Positions 1 to 7,800 of a DNA stretch of 16,499 nucleotides are shown one piece after another. Made by a program: the position numbers and the translations under genes. This stretch comes from Haplosporangium gracile (Eukaryota; Mortierellomycota; Mortierellomycetes; Mortierellales; Mortierellaceae), in the NCBI GenBank assembly GCA_015499985.1, contig JAAAUF010000909.1:1-16499 (forward strand), given 5' to 3'. Numbering within the stretch: the first letter of the stretch is position 1; the number at the start of each line of letters is the position of its first letter. The notes under the pieces were generated by a model that was given only the letters and a program-made list of their open reading frames with translations, was not told the DNA's origin and did not search any database.

Positions 1-620
1 TTTGCACATACGGGGTGATCTTTGTCGAGTTTGGGGTAAGGGTGGCAGGAACTGGTTCTTTATTGAAAGGTAATGCTTTGTAGGGGAAACAAATTACTGG
101 GGTGGGGAGGTCATTTAACGCGAGCGGGATACGCGCAGTGTTTGCGCAATTGGACATGGAAAAACTATCAGCGTTGGCCGCCCCCGTTGATCCAAAAGCT
201 CTCTCCCACTGCGCACTAGGGGAAATCTGGCATTCCGATCCGAAAGCACCTCACGCGTCCCCTGCGATGGCTGATATCACACAGGCCATTCGTACGCATT
301 AAAGTGATATTTTGGTCTCGACGCTTAAATAGGCTACAAGCTCGACCATGGGCTGCGATGATACCGGCATGACGATCGAGCATGCCTTTTGAGATACCTT
401 TCAACTCATTCTTTGCAACCGCAACCAGCAAGGCAATTTGGCGACAACTAGCCACGGCGTCTGCAAATGGACAAAAAGGCAAAAAAAAAGAGGAGGGATT
501 GTCTTCTAGTACGAAAGACAGCGGATATTTCCTTTTTCGGCACCAGTTCTCAGAAAAGGTGTTTTTTTTTTTTTATTTCTCTTCAACACAGACCCGTCTT
601 GTCTCGCCGGTGAAAAAAAA
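1..620. other. Upstream stretch without a supportable gene
   Basis: I see no gene here. Short open frames exist on both strands (about 60 to 90 codons), but they have no recognisable motif, no splice-linked partners and no amino-acid composition typical of a protein. The stretch has mixed base composition, with A runs near 481-491 and a T run near 561-574. It may be intergenic DNA or the flank of a gene lying beyond the left edge. Confidence 0.5.
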
Positions 621-788
621 CTGATCAGTCCCTTCTTGCTTTACTTTTCACTTCTTCTTTTTTTCTCTCTCATCACCTTTTTTCTCTGGATCCATCACAC
701 CTCCGTCAAGCAATAATCATCCACACCACCCTAACGACATCTCACCATCACCAACACTAATCTATAACAACATCGCACGGCCGAGATC
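621..788 (+). promoter_or_regulatory. CT-rich promoter/5' leader of the DUF1279 gene
   Basis: The stretch before the ATG at 789 is strongly pyrimidine-rich (about 630-690) and then C/A-rich up to the start codon. Such CT-rich tracts are common just upstream of fungal start codons. The start context is GAGATCATGA. I see no convincing TATA box. The exact transcription start cannot be read from sequence alone. Confidence 0.45.
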
Positions 789-1640
789 ATGAACCCTGCT
801 TCCTGGACAACCCCGATCGGAACCTCGGCAATCCGTCGAGTTGCCACCACCGCCGCCATCCGATCCACTTCCGCCACTACCATGCGCACCTCAGGACTTC
901 GCTTCTACACCGCCGCCCGTTCCTCAACACAGGCATCACTCTCTCAGACCCAGGCTTGCACAAACACCCTGCGCAAGACCCTCCACTCCACCTCCTCCGC
1001 ACGCTTCTCTACTACTCCAGCACCGCTCACAACAACACGCTTGGCACCCATCATTCGCCGCGGCTTCGCCTCCACAACAGGCAAGACCGCAACGACAGCT
1101 TCTACCACCGCCTCCCCCGCCGCTTCGGGCACCGTTGCCACTTCCGCTCCTCAGAATACTGGCTTCATGGACAAGATCAAGCAATTGATCAAACAATACG
1201 GCTACACCGGTGTCGCCGTCTACCTGGGAATCTCCACCCTCGACCTCGCCGCAACTTTCATCATCGTCAAGGCCGCAGGCATGGAGAAGATCGAAAAGGC
1301 TCAGGATTACGTCCTTGAGCATTACGGGTCCTACTTCGGATACAAGCCTAAATCCCACTCCCACCCACACGAGGGCTCTGAGGCAGTGGATCTGGATAAG
1401 GTGGATGATGAGCAGGTGGGCGCGATTTATAACAAGGCTTCGGGGCTGTGGAGCGTATTTGTGATTGCGTATGGAATCCATAAGCTTTTGGTTCCTTTGA
1501 GGGTGGTGGCGACGAGTATGATTACACCGCCTTTGGTCAAGTGGCTTGTCAAGAAGGGCTGGATCAAGCAGGTTGCCAAGAAGGGTGCTGCTGCTTCCGG
1601 TGCTGGTGCCGTTGGAACCGCTGCCACTTCTAAGCCATGA
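789..1640 (+). CDS. DUF1279/FAM210-like mitochondrial membrane protein
   Basis: This single-exon gene encodes 283 residues ending in TGA. Residues 1-125 are rich in Ser, Thr, Ala and Arg with almost no acidic residues, which is what a mitochondrial targeting sequence and a low-complexity linker look like. Residues about 127-256 match the DUF1279 (FAM210) family as I know it: a short amphipathic start (MDKIKQLIKQYGYTG), a first hydrophobic segment (about 140-163, with YLGISTLDLA), a charged loop, and a second hydrophobic segment (about 217-250, with GIHKLLVPLR) followed by a Lys-rich tail. The linker after segment one has a His-rich and then acidic patch (about 189-209). FAM210 proteins are mitochondrial; animal FAM210A is linked to mitochondrial protein expression, but a role in fungi is not established. 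The start is the first ATG after the CT-rich leader and opens the presequence. The family call is firm; the function is not. Confidence 0.88.
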   Translation: MNPASWTTPIGTSAIRRVATTAAIRSTSATTMRTSGLRFYTAARSSTQASLSQTQACTNTLRKTLHSTSSARFSTTPAPLTTTRLAPIIRRGFASTTGKTATTASTTASPAASGTVATSAPQNTGFMDKIKQLIKQYGYTGVAVYLGISTLDLAATFIIVKAAGMEKIEKAQDYVLEHYGSYFGYKPKSHSHPHEGSEAVDLDKVDDEQVGAIYNKASGLWSVFVIAYGIHKLLVPLRVVATSMITPPLVKWLVKKGWIKQVAKKGAAASGAGAVGTAATSKP

Positions 1641-1855
1641 ACTGGATATTAGGATCGATATGTACTATCAACAATGACACATACAGGAACAACGCATCCC
1701 ATCTCTCGGAGGAGTACAAGCATTTTTTTTTTAGAGTAGTAGTCCTTTCGGGATCATAGATCAAAAAACAAAACAAACAATTGTCATACCTGATTTATCT
1801 TTTTTTTTTTTTTTTGGACTTTTGACAAAAATATTTATTTTTTTCGATGGATCTC
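1641..1855. other. Convergent intergenic gap with shared 3' regions
   Basis: The gap is 215 bases between the stop codons of two genes that point at each other. It contains T runs at about 1724-1732 and 1800-1815 and is A/T-rich in its right half. The 3' untranslated regions of the two genes probably meet or overlap here. Confidence 0.6.
1834..1839 (-). terminator. AATAAA polyadenylation signal of the methylase gene
   Basis: On the minus strand an exact AATAAA hexamer lies 17 bases after the TGA of the methylase gene, followed by a T-rich and then A-rich stretch. This is the usual layout of a eukaryotic polyadenylation signal. The cleavage point is not determined. Confidence 0.5.
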
Positions 1856-4800
1856 TCACACGGCCGAGGGAGCAGAGGAAGGAGAGGGAAGAGCTGGAAA
1901 CTGGTCAAGGATCTCACGGAGCAACTGGGTCGCAGACTGGGCGTTCTCCAGGACCTGGGACGCATACGTCGGCAGCATCTGTCTCCCTTCGCTATTACCA
2001 GGAGCGGATCCAGATGGAGAACACGACACATTGGACGTTAAAGCAGGACCAGGAGCAGGACCAGGAGGAAGAAGAGGGGCCATGGATTCAGAGTCTCCCT
2101 CCCACCGGTACAGATCCCACACCGTGATCCCCAAGCTCGACGCTGTCGCTTGTCCGTTCTCCCCAATCCCAACCCCAAACCTCGGTGCAGCGGTCGTAGA
2201 AGAAGGAAGCGGGGTCGTAGGAAGGATCATGGACTCTAACCGAGACCCATAGACAATCTTGAGATCCAGTTCGAGAAGTTTCTGGAACTTGGGCCGGATC
2301 CCGTACAACATGTACCCGTACTGGTCGACCGCCCACTGCACCATCTCGACCATTGTCACCGCTCGCTCGATCGCCCGCAGGATCCGGTCGCAATCAAGTG
2401 AGATCTGACTTTGTTGGTCATCAAAGGAGGAAGCGACGCCACCAACTTTTTGTTGGCGTTGTTGCTGCTGATGGCTGCTGCTGTTAAAAGTAGTAGCGGA
2501 TGCAGCAGGATTGTGATGATAGAGCTCGTCCAAGTCCGTCTCCATGGCTGTACTGCCGGCAGGCGCAGACCTAGCCGTCTTACTCTCGTCTCCATTAAAC
2601 TCCTCATCATTACCAAACTCACCACCCACAGTCGGTCGGAAAGAAGAAGCTCGGCGGTCTCTAGAACCCCTTTCCGGTATAGGCACCGGCATCGTCAGAG
2701 GAATGTTCGTCATCGAGGAGGTCGTTCCTTCTTCATCCATCGACGTCTCACTATCATCCCCCGGCATATTCAAGATCCGCGCAAGACTATGCTGACTCTG
2801 ACCCCTGTTGCTCTGATTCGGGTTCTGATAGCCTGCAGAAGTATTGGTGGTGGACACGATGCCTCGACCCATCACTCCTGTCGACACCTTCCCCTCGAGT
2901 CTCGACACCATCCAGGGGTCCATGGTATCATCCGTATCCGTGTCCGTGTCCGTGAACGTGTTGGTATCTGTATCGGTATCCGTAAAAAAGGCAGCGCCGC
3001 CGCCACTACCCATCGCTCCTGCCTTGATGCCACGGGGCTTGTTTAGATGGAGTATCGAAGACGAAGATGACAACGACGGGGCTGAAGAAGAAGGACGGGC
3101 CTTGATGCTATGGGCAGTAATGCCAGAAGAAGTGGCTACAGGTTCAGGAGCCTGGTAAGGGTGACGGCGGGGATTGCTGGCTTGTGCAACCAACATACGT
3201 CGGACTTGGTCCTTGACTCGAGACAACAGTCCAGGAGGCGGGTTACCACCCTTTCTGACCCAATCCAACAAACCCTGGTTACTACTACCGCCAGTTGTCG
3301 AGGTGGGGGTCGTCGAAGGAGCAGCAGGAGCAGCGGCGGCAGGATAAGGAGCAATGGATGCCAACCCACCCGTAGATCCCTGTCGTCCGCCAGCAGCACC
3401 AGAGCCCTGAGAGACACTACTACTATGATGACTCCCCGTCAACCGCCACCCCACAACAACACTATATAAAACATTTTTCAACTCGATCATACAAGACCCC
3501 AACTGCGCCACATACTGGATCCGTTCGGGATGGTTCTTGACATCACGGTCCTGAAAGGGAATCTTGGCCATCGATTCGCGGAAGAGTCGCATCCTCCCCT
3601 GTTGGTCGTACTGGCAATGGTGGAGCACAAAGAACTGGAGGGTTGTCGAGTTGAGGAGGGTCAAGAAGTAGATCAGGGGTGGACACTGCTCGGCGTCGTA
3701 ATGGCTCGAGAGTTTGTTGAGAGTCAGGTAGATGCACTGGTTCGTCACTGCTAAGGAATTCGTGTCGAGGAAGAATCGTTGTCGGGGCTGGGTCTTTGAA
3801 AAGTAGCCGTAGTTGATCGGATGCACAATCTTCTCTGGCACATCCGCCCTACACACATATATAAAATAATTCGCTGTGTTGGTTAATAATATGCATGCAG
3901 AGGGAGACAAATGCACACGACAAACAAACAAACGGTCAGAACAGACGAAATAAAATGCAAATGAACACTCACCCGCACTGGTTGGTCGAACAAAAGGCGA
4001 CACCCTCATCATCAACCGCTTGCGGCTTGCCGCTTGAAGCAACTTTTCTCTTGGAAGCCAACCCCGGTTGGAAATGAGACCTAACATCCGTCAGGTAATT
4101 CCACAACGCCTGAGAGCCCTCAATCCTCTGCTCCACCTGCTGCCGAAGGATTTTGACCGACTCCTTATCAACCATACAAAGTGCATACATCCGCTGTGGA
4201 GCCGAGGTCGGGACACAGTAGGATTCTGCAGGCGACCCTTCCTTCTTACTCAACCTCTGACGGTCTCGTCCTTGCCAGAACTGTCCTTCCCGATGCAGAG
4301 CCTTGCTCGGGACGGCCAAGATGGTAGCACTTGATGCATTGCCTGTCGCTGTTGTTGCTGCGGTTGGTGGACCCTCGGGTGAATTCTTCCCGTTCCAGTA
4401 CAAGGCGGGTCGGAACCATCGCGATGTCATCTCCTCACCAAACATGGACCGTGCATACTCCATCCGGACCACGAGGCCATAGACGGGGTTGGTATTGGGA
4501 CCCCGATGCCACAGGAGAGGCTCTACTGCTCGTAGTCGATTCATCTTTTTGGTTCCAGCTGAACATATTGCTCCCAAATCCTGGGTGAGAGCCAGCATGT
4601 AAGTCGTCAACACTGATGCAGGTAGCATCGGCGCAAATGAGTACGTGTAAGTCGCGGGCGCTGTGGCCTCATCGCCTTTGCCACTGGTAGTAGTGGGTGT
4701 CGCCGACGGCGCCATGATCACTGCAGCTAGTTCTTCTCGCGTCTTTCTCGACACCATAATGTTTAGTTCGTTCTTGTTGTTGGTGGCTGCTCCGACCACG

Positions 4801-7800
4801 AAAGACGAGGACGACCGAACGACCTGAAGTTCCTCGTTAGCAGAAAACACCATGTAGTCCTGCAGGATCCCAGCCAACGGTTTGTGATGATCGGTATGTC
4901 GAAGAAACACGGTTCGATGATCCCCAAGCGGCAGGGGCGACGAGGACATGGATGACAAAGTCGAGGGCAAGAGATCATGTGGGATGGCTCGAATCTTGAA
5001 GATCAGCGAGTCGGTCTGGACTTTGGAGAAGACCTTGTAAGGCTCAAACTGAAAAAACTCGTCCATCAGACAATTTTCGAAGAGCCAAGCGCTGCATTGC
5101 ATGAAAAGCAGTAATCGGATCAAAAAAGATGCATGAGCATTAGGAAATCGACAAGGGAAAAAATATAGTATACGGTATACGCTAAAAGTAACAAGGTTGG
5201 ACATACCGCAGCTTAACAGCAAACTCGAGGGTTAGCCATTGACTTGCTATAGTGGAACGCGTCGGTTAGTAAGAAAAATAAAACATGAATTAATATTAAA
5301 CTTTCAACTAACCTCACAGCAAAAAAATAGAGAAGAAACTCACCAGTGATCATGCAGACAACACCCTTGCCAGGTTTGATCCTCTGCGCGGCGAACCAAA
5401 CAAAATATCCATAGGCTTGCATCATGCCTTTGGACCCTGTCGGTCGCACTTGAGTAGCAAGCTTTTTTGCCCGCGGTGACTGAAGAACAGACTCCGAAGG
5501 ACCCTTGCTCAGCCGATCGCTACCAGGTGTCATCGTCGCCTCTGACCCAGAATCGTCATCTCCTGTGTCGACGGTCGATGGTGTCAACCGCTCTTCCTCC
5601 TCGAACGCAATCTTGGAAGCCTTAGTAGACAATCTGGATTTTGTTTTGAGTGCAGGACCCAAACTCTCGGACAGGCCTGTAGGAGCTGCTGCAGCAGCAG
5701 CAGAGGCAGCGGTGGCGATGCTGGCGCCCAGGATGCTCCAATCATAGACTTCTGGATCGGGAGCGCTAAATGTTCCAGTTTTGCGGATCATGTACGGCGG
5801 GTTGGTGACAATAAAGTCAAACTGGAGACGCGACGGGGTCCGAAGTTGAAGGATGCAGTGTCGGTCCCAGGCGGTTTTGGGGCTGGTCCCATCGGGGACG
5901 GTGAGCTGCAGGGTGTCGCTTCGGAAGAGATGTAGGCGAGGAAGCTGAGGAAGCTGAGTCTGCTGCTGCTGTTGGTATTGGTGATATGGTGGCCTTTGAT
6001 GTGGGTGGTGGTGGTGAGTATGGTGTGAAAAGGACTCGACATGTTGGACAAGCGGCATAAGCGCCACCAAAATTCCGCACCGCGCCATCCAAAACGCGAA
6101 CCCGTCCAGCTCAATCCCCCAGACATTCTCACAGATCTGGGTCAACAACAGTCTACAGGCTGCCTCGGATCGCCATATCGTCTCTGGGTGATCCCGCTGT
6201 GCTTCTTGGATCAAAAGACGGATATAGCACGAAAGAAAGGTTGACACGCCCAGACATGGATCCAACGCCGTAGGGATCAAGCATTCTTGATGAACGAAAG
6301 AAAGAGGTGCCGATAAGTAAGATGGCATCGACTCGACAAAATGGTCTAGAAGGCGCCCCCGATCAATGGTAGTGCGCTTCCACATAAAGTCTACCACTCC
6401 TGGCGGTGTATAAAACTGTCCATGGTCTTTCTGGTGCTCTTTGGCTGTCATCGAAAGGATGTGAGTGGTGTAGAGCTCGTTGAGGATGACATCGAAATGG
6501 ACCAAGCGCAAGCTGAGGATATCGATCGTATGAGCCTCGCGTTCAAAAGGACTCTCCCGATCCGATGCAAACAAAACATAGTGCCAAGCAAAGAGCCCGA
6601 CAAAGTCCATAGGATCCACCCCTGTGTCTGATTCTTGTTCATCAACATGTTGCGGCCACCGCTGTTGCAAGCTATGGGTCCGACTGAGGGCTTCCTTGAT
6701 CGGATTGAGAACATTATCCAGACCATCAAAGAGATTCAAAAACTCCTTCAACTGAGTGAAGCCGTCTCGACGACCTAACTCAGATTCATCCTGCTCCATG
6801 TCAATGCCCTCCATTTCTGCTGCAGCTGTTGTAGGATCTCGATTTGATGGCCCACCATCAAGGAGACGAGTCTGCATAAGCCAGCACACAACGCTCACAA
6901 AAGCGGTCATCAACGCCAAGAACTCGATCGTAGACCTATAGAGATCTGCAGCTGTCGTCGATCCATCCAAGTCATCCGCAGGACCTGTTGACGCTCCTGC
7001 TGGTCCTCCGATTGATAATGGCGTTGTTGTGGCTGAGGCAGGCGTAGTTACTCCTGAGGCAACAGGCGTGATGCTCAAAGAGCGAAGGCGAATGTCAGGA
7101 TTCAATGTCGTAGCCCGGCCACCAGCTACACCGCTCTCGAGAAGGAGATCTGTGTCCAAGTCCACATCTGTCTCCGTATCCATGGCTTCAGGGCGGTACG
7201 AAGTGGATGTGGATAACCGCGAAGGTGGATGGCGAGAAGACATCCTATGTCGCCTGCTGCTGTCCACCACGTTCAAGTCATCAGAGTTCCCGTTTGCCAA
7301 GGGTGAAGATGGTGACGAGGGTGATGAAGACGGCGAGGACAGAGATGAAGGTAGGGCATGGGTGGGAATAGGAGTGGACCTGTTGGTGCTGGGGTTGTTT
7401 GTGGAAGAAGGATAAGAAGGGGTGGGAGATAAAAGTTCCTGTAGGTGAGCCAAGGATCGGACGAGGGTGGGACGAAACGTCATAGGCTGTTCCTGAGACG
7501 AAATATTGTCCCTAGCCGCAAAGGCGTTGTGCGACTGTAACATGCCATTGAGCAACTCCAGGAGCACGCGTTCTAGATTAGGATGGACTGCGTTGATGTC
7601 AACTACAGTAGGTTAAGTGAGTCCAAAAAAAAAATAACCCCAAAATAAACATTGTGATACCATAGAAGAGTACGAAAGAACAAACAAGAATAGAATTACA
7701 AGAGGAAGGGGGGAGATGCGGGAAAAGAAGAAGAAAAAGAAAAGAGGGAGATGGTTAGAATTATTCCAGACGTCTGCGCTGATTTGTTTACATGGTCCTT

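Noticed and set aside
102..482. Short open frames on both strands near the left edge
   Set aside because: They have no motif or family feature, the first opens with GTG, and nothing links them by splicing to other exons.
936..1481. Antisense open frame over the DUF1279 gene
   Set aside because: It is a shadow of the real frame, which carries clear DUF1279 features on the plus strand.
2411..3469. Plus-strand open frames over methylase exon 5
   Set aside because: They are antisense to a well-supported exon and have repetitive or Arg/Ser-biased composition without motifs.
4911..4925. GGTTCGATGATCC resembling a tRNA B box
   Set aside because: It lies inside a methylase exon and there is no A box or acceptor stem around it.
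7561..7567. GTG at 7567 or ATG at about 7543 as the start of a separate methylase gene
   Set aside because: The frame is open upstream to a good acceptor and joins exon 1 in phase. GTG starts are not expected in a fungal nuclear gene. A separate gene remains possible but is less likely.
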